From the NCBI GenBank assembly GCA_947044365.1, contig OX345636.1:7646001-7710000 (forward strand): a stretch of 64,000 bases of DNA. The letters run 5' to 3'. The position numbers and the translations under genes were made by a program. Below the pieces are notes generated by a model. That model was not told the origin of the DNA. It searched no databases and was given only the letters and a program-made list of their open reading frames with translations. Each line of letters begins with the position of its first letter. Positions within the stretch are counted from its first letter, which is position 1. The stretch comes from Petrosia ficiformis. Taxonomy: Eukaryota > Porifera > Demospongiae > Haplosclerida > Petrosiidae. Positions 1 to 9,739 of this stretch are shown here, piece by piece.

Positions 1-475
1 TACATACATTTTTGTTATGTGTGTGTGGCTATATGTATAGTTCAAGATACATATATAGTACATGTACATGTTTGTTATGTGTGTGTGGCTATATGTATAG
101 TACAAGATACATATATAGTACATGTACATGTTTGTTATGTGTGTGTGGCTATATGTATAGTACATGTGTGACTATACACATATATGTATCGTACATGTGT
201 GTGTGACTATATGTATAATACATGTGACTATACACATGTGTGTATAGTACATGTGTGTTATGTGTGTGTGGCTGTATGTATAGTACATGTGTGACTATAC
301 ACATATATGTATCGTACATGTGTGTGTGACTATATGTATAATACATGTGTGACTATACACATGTGTGTATAGTACATGTGTGTTATGTGTGTGTGGCTGT
401 ATGTATAGTACATGTGTGTTACATGTATACATGTATGCGTATGTATAGTTGTATGTATAGTACATGTGTGCGTAC
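1..475. repeat. Minisatellite of TACATGTGTG-rich units
   Basis: Positions 1-180 hold three near-identical 60-bp units. After that a unit of about 120 bp occurs twice (roughly 158-278 and 279-400) and then decays. The units are built from TACATGTGTG, its complement CACACATGTA and ATATGTATAG, so they can form hairpins. Both strands stay open for 60-80 codons, but these frames only reflect the repeat and I do not call a protein. Confidence 0.9.
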
Positions 476-1320
476 TTCGTAACAAAAGTTTCAAAGTACT
501 GTGTTGAGTCCACAGGGTGCATGTACAAAATGACTATTAATAGACAATGACAAAAGCAATATCTCTAATGAAATAAGCACATGATGATTAGTGTGTTACC
601 TGGAGCAGGATTTGAAACCATCTCGTATTCAAGCTATCTTCTTGAGTTTCTTCTTGGCTTGTAGAACTTGTGTTTTGAGCTTACAATCAGTTTGCCGGTC
701 CTGTTTACACTATTTCATCCCAGAAATCTGTGCATTAGCAATTTCATCTCTACTAAATGACAAATCTACATCAGACTAACACCCGGACTTTTGACCATAT
801 TTGGAGATTTGCTGAAAGTGTCGTTCGACAACAGATGGTTACTGCAGTTTCACACTCCTTCATGTCACTCGTAAGCTCCTGATAAAATATACAGATATTG
901 TTTCAGGTTATCAAATTAATCGTCACTTACTATAAAATCAGACAGGTTTAGTGAGAAGGTAGTCTGGTGAGTGCAGCCCCTCCTATACTATGAAAAGGAA
1001 AGAACTTGTAATACAGTGATTAGTTTCAGATATTATTATGATGCCTTAATAGATCACATTGGAGAGGTTGTATAGTGCCTGCTATGGCATTCGTCCAGAG
1101 GCTTAATTAATGAAACTGCATCATGGTCAATAGTTGTTATTGTAACCTCTCTATCAATACTCATGTGTGATCAGGTTGCTACCTTCAACTCAAAAGTAGT
1201 GAGTTCTTGCCCTCCTGTATTTAGGTACAGTTTCCTCTACTCATCCAGGTTACAACTATACAAAGCTATGTTGTACAATACTTGTTTGAAGTATTAATTG
1301 CAATCTGACTTACACTGGCC
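476..1320. other. No recognisable gene
   Basis: AT-rich sequence. A 62-codon frame at 591-779 on the plus strand has no recognisable motif and no convincing splice context. I see no repeat or RNA gene. Confidence 0.5.
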
Positions 1321-1324
1321 ACAT

Positions 1325-1420
1325 ACTCTCTCCCTGTCTCTCTCTCTCTCACTCTCTCTGTCTGTCTCTGTCTGTCTCTGTCTGTCTCTATCTATCTATC
1401 TATCTATCTCCATATCTCTT
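1325..1420. repeat. Compound microsatellite (CT, CTGT, CTAT)
   Basis: A pyrimidine-rich run passes from CTCTCT to CTGTCTCTGT and then to CTATCTATCTAT, followed by more CT. It is a simple-sequence repeat with no coding content. Confidence 0.95.
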
Positions 1421-1439
1421 TTTCTCTTTCCTTTCAGGC

Positions 1440-2025
1440 TATGATACTTTTTTCTTTACAAGTTTTAAACAACTACAGATGAAAATCAAGTTATCAGAAT
1501 GGACGCAATAAGAACTAACAAAAGATCATAACAAGCAATTTATCAGTTTTCATGATTTTATTAAATATTATAATTAAATCATTGTGGTGTTTATATATAG
1601 TACTGGAAATATGGGCACTCTCTTGGTGTGATATTAGCCTCAGTTTGTCTGCTTATTTCCAGCCCCACCTCATATTTAGATACTAGGTGGAGCTAATTTA
1701 GAGCTAGATGTAATGCAAACAAATTCCCGCTGTTATTGTCAGAAAAAGATTTCCTGGAAATTCTTGCTGTTAAAGCTTCAATTTACAACTAAATGCGAAA
1801 AGTCTGTGCTGTGAACAAGACTATTGTGAGTACTAAAATTATTATCATTTATTATCTACCATATCAATAGTCTAGCATACTATATATACATGTATATGAT
1901 AGACCATTGATATGGTATTAAAGTAATTAAGACAGGTTATAGTGATGAGTGATATAATACCAAATTACTTGAATAATATAATTATACATTATTAAATAGC
2001 ACTGCTTCAGTACTTGATACTCAGT
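1440..2025. other. No recognisable gene
   Basis: AT-rich intergenic sequence. A short inverted repeat around 1858-1918 (TACCATATCAATAG facing CATTGATATGGTA) suggests a small hairpin or MITE remnant. No coding signal is visible. Confidence 0.4.
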
Positions 2026-2027
2026 AA

Positions 2028-2250
2028 CATGTGGCCACTAACCATGTGTGTAACATGTGGTCACTGATCATGCATTACTGAGTATATACAGTTCTCTACT
2101 ACTTTATACTACCTAACATATGACTACTAACCATGTGATAAAGAGCATACAGTACTCAATACTACCAATATACTTAGCCACTGACCATGTGACACTGAGC
2201 ATGCACAGTTCTCAACATGTGGCCACTGATGATGTGTTACTGAGCATGTC
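2028..2250. repeat. Degenerate tandem repeat with CATGTGGCCACT and TGAGCATG
   Basis: Four to five diverged units of about 45-60 bp each carry an ACATGTGGCCACTRAYCATG-like core and an ATTACTGAGYAT-like core. Frames on both strands are repeat artefacts. Confidence 0.6.
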
Positions 2251-2425
2251 CATCCATCCATCCTTTCATTTATATAACCTGTCCATCCATCCATTCGCCT
2301 ATTGATCTGTACATCCATCCTCCCTTATTTTCATTTATATATTCAACCATTCTATCATATATTCATTAATTCCTCTATTCATTCATCTATTTATTCATTC
2401 ATTTATTCATCCATTCATTTTATTC
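2250..2425. repeat. CATC and ATTC tetranucleotide repeat
   Basis: Imperfect CATCCATCCATCC runs change into TTCATTCATTTATTCATCC. Simple-sequence DNA. Confidence 0.85.
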
Positions 2426-2588
2426 TTCTTTTCAAGTGTTAGTATTTGCAAGATTCTTCTCCTAAAGTAGTGCAATGTGATAAAAGAAAGTACAACACTC
2501 TCAGGGACTCCATTACACTTACAAAGGTTTGTAGATTTCAAATGGCATGAGATTTGTACATACGTTCAGCTTTTAAATGAATACATGT

Positions 2589-3092
2589 TAGGCCTTGGTG
2601 GATTATGCTCCAAAAATGCTCTATTATGCTATGCTGCAATTCCAGTAAATGTTCTATCATGCTCTGCCCAAATTGTATTATGCTTATAACTATGCTCATG
2701 AATATCATTAATAATCACACCTTTGGCCGCCCCTACTTGGCCACGTGTACAATCTGATGGCTTCAAGTCAATCTTCTGGTGATGAAATTCAACTTTTACA
2801 CTATCCTGGAGAACACCAAGAGAGAGAACTTTGTATACTTGATAAATTAAGGCCCCCGTTGAGGTCACAGCTGTCCAGAAATAGAAAAATTGAAAAGCCT
2901 GTGACTACTAACAAGAAGCACAAGGCAGGAGTAGCCAATACCACAAACCCTAAGACTGTTTTACCAGTGAATTGAAATTTTATAAAGAAAATTAATTATG
3001 CTGATAATCTGGCCTATTTTGCTGGCATTATGCTTAATGCTTTTGTGTCCTATTATGCTCAAAATTATGCTGGCATAATGTGCCAAGGCCTA
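2589..3092. mobile_element. hAT-like non-autonomous transposon, 504 bp
   Basis: The left end reads TAGGCCTTGGTGGATTATGC and the right end, read inward, TAGGCCTTGGCACATTATGC. The element is flanked on both sides by the 8-bp duplication ATACATGT (2581-2588 and 3093-3100), as expected for hAT. ATTATGCT-type words recur inside both ends as subterminal repeats. The duplication is itself part of a motif common here, so chance matching is a small risk, but its exact adjacency to both termini is strong support. The central 230 bp are less AT-rich and carry a short open frame. Confidence 0.82.
2757..2975 (+). CDS. Small ORF in hAT-like element, unknown product
   Basis: Seventy-two codons from an ATG (MASSQSSGDEIQ) to a TGA. 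The product is polar, with a basic patch (residues about 44-60, rich in K and R) and no recognisable domain. It lies in the middle of the hAT-like element and could be the remaining N-terminal end of a deleted transposase. It could equally be chance, since the frame is short. Confidence 0.25.
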   Translation: MASSQSSGDEIQLLHYPGEHQERELCILDKLRPPLRSQLSRNRKIEKPVTTNKKHKAGVANTTNPKTVLPVN

Positions 3093-3100
3093 ATACATGT

Positions 3101-3505
3101 ATGTACATGCACATGTACATATAATTGCAATGTCTAAACCATGTATGATATAATATAATTACATGTAAATGAATAACTGTCATTAAACAGATTGATAATA
3201 GAGGAGTATATGATTCATGCGAAACCTGATATAAACTTTCATAGACACAAAATGATAAATTTGTTTACCATAATCCCAGGTATTACTTTAGCTTTAATGA
3301 GCAGCAAAGGATCATATTTATATTGTTATTCTCACATAAACATATTATATGGTTGCTAGGGTGTAATCATGTTAATTACCATATGGTATATGGTTGCTAG
3401 GGAGTTTTCATGCTAGTTTAAATACCAAATGTAATTACTTTACTGATATCAAATGTTTAGACATGTTATATGTCTACTTTGTATAGGAAAGGTGTCAGCC
3501 ATAAA
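3101..3505. other. Intergenic, with two inverted copies of the neighbouring minisatellite core
   Basis: The word ATATGGTTGCTAGGG occurs near 3350 and 3388. It is the reverse complement of the core of the 45-bp minisatellite that starts at 3510. No gene is seen. Confidence 0.5.
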
Positions 3506-3509
3506 TTAC

Positions 3510-4320
3510 AAGTATGAATTAAAAGTCCCTAATAACCATATATCAGACACTAGGTATCTAATATGAAAAGTCCCTAGTAACCATATATTCGACATTAGGT
3601 ACCTAACATGAAAAGTCCCTAGCAACCATATATCAGACACTAGGTATCTAATATGAAAAGTCCCTAGTAACCATATATTCGACATTAGGTACCTAACATG
3701 AAAAGTCCCTAGCAACCATATATCAGACACTAGGTACCTAATATGAAAAGTCTGTAGTAACCATATATTCGACATTAGGTACCTAACATGAAAAGTCCCT
3801 AGCAACCATATATCAGACACTAGGTACCTAATATGAAAAGTCTGTAGTAACCATATATTCGACATTAGGTACCTAACATGAAAAGTCCCTAGCAACCATA
3901 TATCAGACACTAGATACCTAATATGAAAAGTCTGTAGTAACCATATATTCGACATTAGGTACCTAACATGAAAAGTCCCTAGCAACCATATATCAGACAC
4001 TAGGTACCTAATATAAAAAGTCCGTAGTAACCATATATTCGATACTAGGTGCCTAACATGAAACGTCACTAGCAACCATATGTCAGACACTAGGTACCTA
4101 TTATGAAAAGTCCCTAGCAACCATATATCAGACACTAGGTATTTAATATGAAAAGTTCGTAATAACCATATATTCGACACTAGGTACCTAACATGAAACG
4201 TCACTAGCAGCCATATATCAGACACTAGGTACCTAATATGAAAAGTCCCTAGCAAACATATATCAGACACTAGGTACCCAATATGGAAAGTCCCTAGCAA
4301 CCATATGTTGGACACTACAT
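3510..4320. repeat. 45-bp minisatellite with 90-bp higher-order period
   Basis: About 18 tandem copies of a 45-bp unit with core AAAGTCCCTAGCAACCATAT. Two unit types alternate for much of the array, one with CATATATCAGACACTAGGTA and one with CATATATTCGACATTAGGTA, giving a 90-bp period. Because 45 is a multiple of three, the minus strand stays open for 269 codons, a 15-residue repeat of the type LVSDIWLLGTFHIRY. That repeat is mostly hydrophobic with no linker logic, and I treat the frame as a by-product. Decayed units continue to about 4490. Confidence 0.92.
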
Positions 4321-4489
4321 AACTAGGTAACTATATCAATATATTCCAACATGAATAGTCACCAGCAACCATGCAGTGTAATGATCTATCTACATTTCTT
4401 GTCACTGTCAATAATTAACATGATAAGTCCTTAGCAACCATATATCAGTCAGGTACCTAACATGAAAGGGTCTTAGCAACCATATAATA

Positions 4490-5034
4490 TTATTATATCT
4501 ACATGTACATGTATGTTATGTTATTTTATGCTAATTAAAGCTAAAGTGATATCTGGGATAAAGGTATTTATTACAGATGAGTTTAATGGGAAATATTAAC
4601 ATTTAAACTTCAAATGTAAAATTTATGCTTCAGGAGACAACAAGGTATGTGCTATGGCAAGAAGAGAGTTTATGAATGGGTGTGTTCTTCTATGGAATCA
4701 GACATACATGTGTAACCTGAACTAGAAGATGATGAAGAAATAATGGCACAGGTACAGTACATGTATACATTGTAGTTTTTCAGCTAGTTGCATGTGATCG
4801 AAATTGTGATATTACTTTTGAGCTATACAATAGGAAATGAATTACTTGAAAAATCTTTTAGGATTGTGCTTTTTATGGATTTTGATCCATACCACGAAAT
4901 ATAATATCCTTGATATTTAGTCACATGATTACATGTTAATAGTCATGTCTATAAACTACAAATACAAAATACACACTTTGTCACAGACAATCACTAAATT
5001 TTGCTATATTGAAAATATTCCACTACACAGTCCT
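4490..5034. other. Intergenic; possible coding remnant near 4630-4752
   Basis: One plus-strand frame around 4630-4752 reads like a degraded coding piece (YGKKRVYEWVCSSM, then a stop, then ELEDDEEIMAQ before a GTACAG donor-like site). No family is recognised. The rest is AT-rich. Confidence 0.2.
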
Positions 5035-5040
5035 ATTGTT

Positions 5041-5176
5041 TATGGAGGGTGATTAGTGCAAAAATTCGTTAGTTCATTTGAGTGATTAATTTTCCATTTG
5101 AATGATGACCATTTCATTTGAGTGATGATTATTTCATTTGTATGATTAATATTCCATTTGAGTGATGATTATTTCA
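5041..5176. repeat. Left terminal inverted repeat of IS3EU-like element
   Basis: Begins with a 28-bp near-perfect terminus and continues as five or six copies of the word CATTTGAGTGATGATTATTT and variants. These subterminal repeats are likely transposase binding sites, which is an inference from other transposons. They pair with the right end at 8300-8450. Confidence 0.9.
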
Positions 5177-5391
5177 GAATTATATATATATTATAGTCCT
5201 CAATTCAGTTGATAATAAGTTGATAAACTGTTAGCAACAACCCAATATGACTATTGTTGCAATATACATAGTTTCAGAATAATAAACAAGTTGATAATAA
5301 GTTGATAAGTTGTTAGCAACAACCCAATATGACTATCATCACAATAGTTCTCAGCATGAACTGTTAGCAAATTGAATTGGTTAAGTAATTG

Positions 5392-6417
5392 CTAGGGTTG
5401 ACCAAAATATCCTTGTGAATTCAAAATGCAGTATCCCATTTTTGAGTTAAACTCTTCTTGTTCATTTGGAAAGTCAAGTGGAATCTTCAATGTCATTGCA
5501 CATGTAGAAACACTTGGTAAACAACAGTCGTCAGAAAATATAATTTTAGGAACTATATCCTTAAATCCTAGTGGTGGAATCACATCTGATCCTGTCAGAA
5601 AAACCAAGATATCAGTTAATGATGGCATCTCTGTAGTCCCACCAGTTTCTGTAGTATAATATATAATAACATTAAAAATATAAAATAGTAATTCAGAAAA
5701 CAAATCTATTTTTTATAGTAATTAATACAATTACAGATGGATATGTATATAGTCATATGAGACATATGGCTATAGACTTAGTGTAACAGTCCATTCATAC
5801 AATTAATCACCTTCACAGGAAATCAAAAAGTTAAAAAGTAAGATATCTTTCAAATATGGAACAGTCATTCCTGAATCAGGACTCTCAATTTCAATTAAAT
5901 TAGTTTTGGAGTGGTCTGAAAGACGAAGAAGTGTGTACCCCCCACATTTCAAAAGACCAGGAAAGTGATCAATACAGACATCATGGATGTGCTGAGGACC
6001 CCCATCACTATCAAACACCAACTGTTTTAAGCCAAGGCCTAGTTTTGCCAAATGCATTTTTTCTTCAGTACTCGGATTCGTTTCTTGATCACACAGTCTC
6101 AAACACAGTACGTCCTTCTTCCAAGTTTGCTGTGTTTTCTTCTTTCTCTTTGTGTCTCCAACCACTGACTTTGACTGTTTTCGTTTTGCTCCAATTCTCT
6201 CCTTGGATTGAGATGCGTGACCAAAAAGTTTTCTATGTTCTTCATATGAAGTGAGTGCAATGGTAGATGGTTGCCTTGACGAAGAACCAGCATTAAGCAT
6301 ACGCTCCGTATTTGTAGATGTCTGATGACTATTACCGCCTCTCGTGGCAGCTATTCGAAGAGCGGTTTCTACAGCACCCAACAGCAAGCTCTTGGCCCTA
6401 TCTAGATCGTCAGCCAT
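5392..6417 (-). CDS. HECT C-lobe protein carried by IS3EU-like transposon
   Basis: Two exons (6417-5811 and 5648-5392) join across a 162-bp intron with GT..AG ends to give an uninterrupted 287-residue frame. The ATG at 6417 starts MADDLDRAKSLL. Residues about 80-100 are a K/R-rich patch, likely a nuclear signal. About 35 residues before the junction, the GGYTLLRLS and MTVPYLKDI motifs resemble the region ahead of HECT in transposon-associated G2E3-like proteins. The last 70 residues match the HECT C-lobe: GSDVIPPLGF, then LPSVSTCAMTL with the thioester-forming cysteine, and a C-terminal GYFGQP. A whole HECT domain is about 350 residues, so the E2-binding N-lobe is absent. Activity as a ligase is therefore doubtful; it may act by binding ubiquitin machinery. 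The gene is divergent from the integrase, with 58 bp between the two start codons. Confidence 0.75.
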
Positions 6418-6475
6418 GCTGTTTATTTAATTAAAAATTAATAAGGTTAATTAATGTTAATTTACTCTATTCACC
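6418..6475. promoter_or_regulatory. Shared divergent promoter region of the IS3EU-like element
   Basis: Only 58 bp, almost all A and T, separate the two divergent start codons. Transcription start sites must lie here or inside the genes; a bidirectional promoter is inferred from the geometry. No clear TATA box can be singled out in such AT-rich DNA. Confidence 0.4.
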
Positions 6476-8066
6476 ATGGAAGAGCAATTATCTCAATACA
6501 TTGAATTAATGTCTGAATCTGTGAGAAGGGGTTTTGCCGATTATGAAAGGAATAGAGACCCTAAATGTCTTGACAGACTGATTTTCCATGTCTCGAGACT
6601 CTTACACTGCCTACTTATGATTCCCTCATATCCCTTGGACTCCCTTACATCACTGGCCCAAAGTTTGGCAATTCTAAATACCATACAAGAAAGTTCACAA
6701 GGTACTGAAGTATTTACTCAAAGAATTGCAGTAAGTATTTCTGGAAGAAGAGGAAGGCCTTCATATGAAATAAGTGAAGAACAGCTGGAGCATTTACTAC
6801 ATATTGGATTTACATGTACAAAGATAGCACATCTTCTAGGTGTTAGCGTAAGAACCGTTCGATACAGAATGCATGAATTTGGATTGTCTGTAAGAGACCT
6901 TTATACATGTATTAATGATGCTGAATTGGATGGAATTGTAAGAGAAATCAAGCAAGAATATCCTTCATGTGGATATCGTATGATGTTGGGGTACTTAAAA
7001 GCTAGGGGAATTAGAGTGACTCAGTTGAGAGTCAAAGAATCACTTAATAGAGTTGACCCTGTTGGAGTTCTGTTGCGAAGGTCACAAGCTGTTCAAAGGC
7101 GTACATACAATGTTTTGTCACCTCTGGCTCTTTGGCACATAGATGGGAATCACAAGCTCATCAGGTATTTCTATATATATTCACTTGTTTAAAGTAAAAA
7201 TCATAATCTCCTGTTTGGTGTAGATGGAGACTTGTCATCCATGGTGGTATTGATGGATACTCCAGAATACCAGTTTATCTTCATTGTAGCAATAATAATT
7301 GTGCCAATACAGTGCTACAATTATTTCAAACTGCTGTTGAACACTATGGTCTGCCTTCTCGAGTTAGGAGTGACAAAGGTGGAGAAAATGTTGATGTTGC
7401 AATGTTTATGTTGGAGCATCCATTACGAGGTCCTGGGAGAGGTTCCATGATTGTTGGACGTAGTGTCCATAATCAAAGGATTGAACGATTATGGAGAGAT
7501 GTCTTTACTGGAGTTATAAAGTTTTATAAAGAGTTGTTTCTTCATTTGGAAGAGACAAGTTTATTAGATCCTGATGATGAGTTGTGTGTGTTTGCCCTTC
7601 ATTATATCTATATCCCACGCATAAATCGCCTCCTAGAACAATGGAAAAATGCATGGATAAATCATCCTCTTAGTACCACTCATAACACCACACCAAATCA
7701 ACTTTGGACAGCAGGTCTTCAACAGTTGTGTCGTATAAACAGTCTGATATCAACAGAATTTTTTTCTGAGGTGATAATTAATACAATGTACTGTGCAAAA
7801 TTATTTATAATTATGACCTTGTTGACTCTATCCTCCTATTTACTCAGACTACTATAGAAGAGTATGGTATTGACTGGGAAGGTCCAGCACCTACTGACAT
7901 GGATGAATCATCTGTTATGGAAGTCCCAGTCACTGAATGTCCACTTTCAGCAGATGTCTTTCAAGTTATGCTTGACTCAATTGACCCACTAGCTCACTCT
8001 AACCATAATGGCATCGATTATTATACTCAGTCATTGCAGTTTTTGAGACAATATGCACATCTTTGA
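6476..8066 (+). CDS. DDE integrase/transposase of IS3EU-like element
   Basis: Three exons (6476-7164, 7224-7770, 7848-8066) with 59- and 77-bp introns bounded by GT..AG join to a 484-residue protein with no internal stop. Residues about 90-140 form a helix-turn-helix ([15 protein letters not shown], then [16 protein letters not shown]), the DNA-binding part. The integrase catalytic core follows, with the triad at D223 (WHIDGNHKL), D280 (RSDKGGEN) and E317 (NQRIERLW). The 36-residue D-to-E gap is typical of retroviral-type and IS3-type integrases. The C-terminal YGIDWEGP is also a family feature. It would cut and join the TAT...ATA ends. The start is the first ATG, just right of the shared promoter region. 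Nothing looks broken. Confidence 0.88.
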
Positions 8067-8299
8067 AATAATTATAATAATTTTGTCAATACTTAAAAAA
8101 TCATTGAGTATCTCAACAAATTCTTTCTAATATAAATAGCAAATTCTATTTGTATATGGGACATGATGAAAAGTAAGTGGAAGATAAGATGTATCAGCTA
8201 TATATACCACGTTGGCTATTTGTTTGAATAACTGACCTAATTACACTATCACTCAGATAAAATATTTTTAACTCATTTGAATTAATCATTGAAATAGAA

Positions 8300-8450
8300 T
8301 AATCATCACTCAAATGGAATATAAATCACACAAATGAAATAATCATCACTCAAATGGAATATTAATCACTCAAATGAAATAATTATCACTCAAATGAAAT
8401 AATCATCACTCAAATGAACTAACGAATTTTTGCACTGATCACCCTCCATA
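8300..8450. repeat. Right terminal inverted repeat of IS3EU-like element
   Basis: About seven copies of AAATGAAATAATCATCACTC and variants run into AACGAATTTTTGCACTGATC and the terminus ACCCTCCATA. It is the inverted counterpart of 5041-5176. Confidence 0.9.
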
Positions 8451-8531
8451 ATTGTTAGTAAGGTATTGAAATTATGTATCTAAATTAATAATTACAATTA
8501 TTAGAAACAATTTTCAATGAGTTCTATATGT

Positions 8532-8854
8532 TAGGTGTGGGCAGATTGATACTAAAATACTCGATATCTACTGTACTTATAGTATTCCAACATTATCGAT
8601 ACTCTTTCTTCTGTATTGGTCATTTACGATACCATATTACATGTCCTGTTTTGCTACTGCATATGCATAAACTCATATAATGTTTCACAGTGCTTCCACA
8701 TATTTAAATGAATTTATATAAAATTAGATGTTTATCTAACCACATTCATTATGTACAGGTGCATTATCAAGTATCAATATTATACCATTGATACTGATTC
8801 CCAAACTACTCAGTTTTGTATCAAAGTGAAAATTATTGGTATCACCCACCACTA
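8532..8854. mobile_element. hAT-like MITE, 323 bp
   Basis: Short inverted ends (TAGGTGTGGGC on the left; TAGTGGTGGGTGATACC inward from the right) are flanked exactly by the 8-bp duplication CTATATGT (8524-8531 and 8855-8862). The interior is AT-rich with repeated GATAC and GTATC words and no open frame. Confidence 0.75.
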
Positions 8855-8862
8855 CTATATGT

Positions 8863-9221
8863 ACATGTACTGTGTTTAATAGTATTATGTAGTCTCATTA
8901 CAATACATCATGTGAATTAGATATTATGTGACTACTTATGACTAATTGTGTCCACTACATGACTTCCCTAGTTAATATTGTGTAGATATACTCATTCATA
9001 CTTATGATCATGTGACTCATTATAATTAATTAGTGTTAATATTATAATTATTTTAATCAAACAACTATAAAATAGTACAATGAATAACTAATAAAATTAT
9101 AATAATAATTATAGATAGTGTTTTTATTAGATGTATAATCACTTTATAGAAACAACTCTAAAATATAATATAATTATAACATTATAAATTATTGAGTAAC
9201 TATTAAATATAATAGTGTTTA
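8863..9221. other. No recognisable gene
   Basis: Very AT-rich sequence downstream (minus strand) of the first MATH exon. It may contain that gene's 3' untranslated region; no distinctive polyadenylation context can be chosen. Confidence 0.4.
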
Positions 9222-9739
9222 TTAGGAATACACAATAACTTTAGATACTACAAAACACAATATATCATTAGTAATATATTCAGTGTTATTAGTAATATTA
9301 TAATATAAATCACTGTGTGATATGAACTGTCCATAACCCCTTCCACCAGGAGCTCTGTCTTTTTGTGTGACTCTTGCACGACATTCTATCGGTGCATTGT
9401 AATGGTTAACAGTCTTCTCCACATGTCCCTTATCTTCCCTCCAATTAAGTAATCGAATAGTGATATCACACTTGAAGGGCCATGTTAATATATCATCATT
9501 TTCACCCATCATGAGGTACACATACACAGAAACTTGTGTACCTTTACCACTACCATCACCATTAGCATCTACTCTTAACTGTAGCTTGTATCCATCAGGT
9601 CCAGTATAGAATGGTGTACTCCACCATGCATCACTAACTCTTTTGTGCTCAGAGAAGTTATGCATGGATAGTGTACATGGAGGGAGGAGATAGGGAGATT
9701 CAGTTCCTGGAGTAATATACCAACTTGGTACTTCGGGAC
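9222..9739 (-). CDS. TRAF-type MATH domain exon (terminal)
   Basis: A 518-nt exon begins after a TTTATTAG acceptor in phase 1 and ends at a TAA. Its 172 residues run from GPEVPSWYITPG through LPPCTLSMHNFSEHKRV and on to FVVSKVIVYS. Motifs typical of the TRAF MATH fold are clear: STPFYTGPDGYKLQLRVDAN, GKGTQVSVYVYLMMGEND, ITIRLLNWREDKGH and the late ISHSDLYYN. In TRAF proteins this domain trimerises and binds receptor tails or adaptors. The RING, zinc-finger and coiled-coil exons of a full TRAF are not recognisable upstream on this strand. The phase-1 donor present in the two sister exons is missing here and replaced by a stop. It may be the last exon of a TRAF-like gene or an isolated duplicate. 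Confidence 0.75.

Larger units (their letters stand above)
5041..8450. mobile_element. Complete IS3EU-like DNA transposon, 3.41 kb
   Basis: Both termini are visible: TATGGAGGGTGATTAGTGCA on the left and, read inward from the right, TATGGAGGGTGATCAGTGCA. The 6-bp duplication ATTGTT flanks the element exactly (5035-5040 and 8451-8456). A 6-bp duplication and TAY termini are the features I recall for the eukaryotic IS3EU superfamily, and the integrase gene inside fits. The terminal repeats run for at least 135 bp. Two genes are divergently arranged from about 6450: the integrase rightward and a HECT C-lobe protein leftward. Both read through after splicing, so this copy may be recently active. 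A Ginger-like element is the alternative, but Ginger duplications are, as I recall, about 4 bp. Confidence 0.9.

Noticed and set aside
12..528. Overlapping frames of 60-80 codons on both strands rich in Y, C, T and H
   Set aside because: They reflect the TACATGTGTG minisatellite; codon content is that of the repeat.
3506..4315. 269-codon open frame on the minus strand
   Set aside because: It is exactly the 45-bp minisatellite read in one frame, with hydrophobic 15-residue repeats and no gene context.
5426..6254. Plus-strand frames opposite the HECT-like gene
   Set aside because: Antisense shadows of the spliced minus-strand gene.
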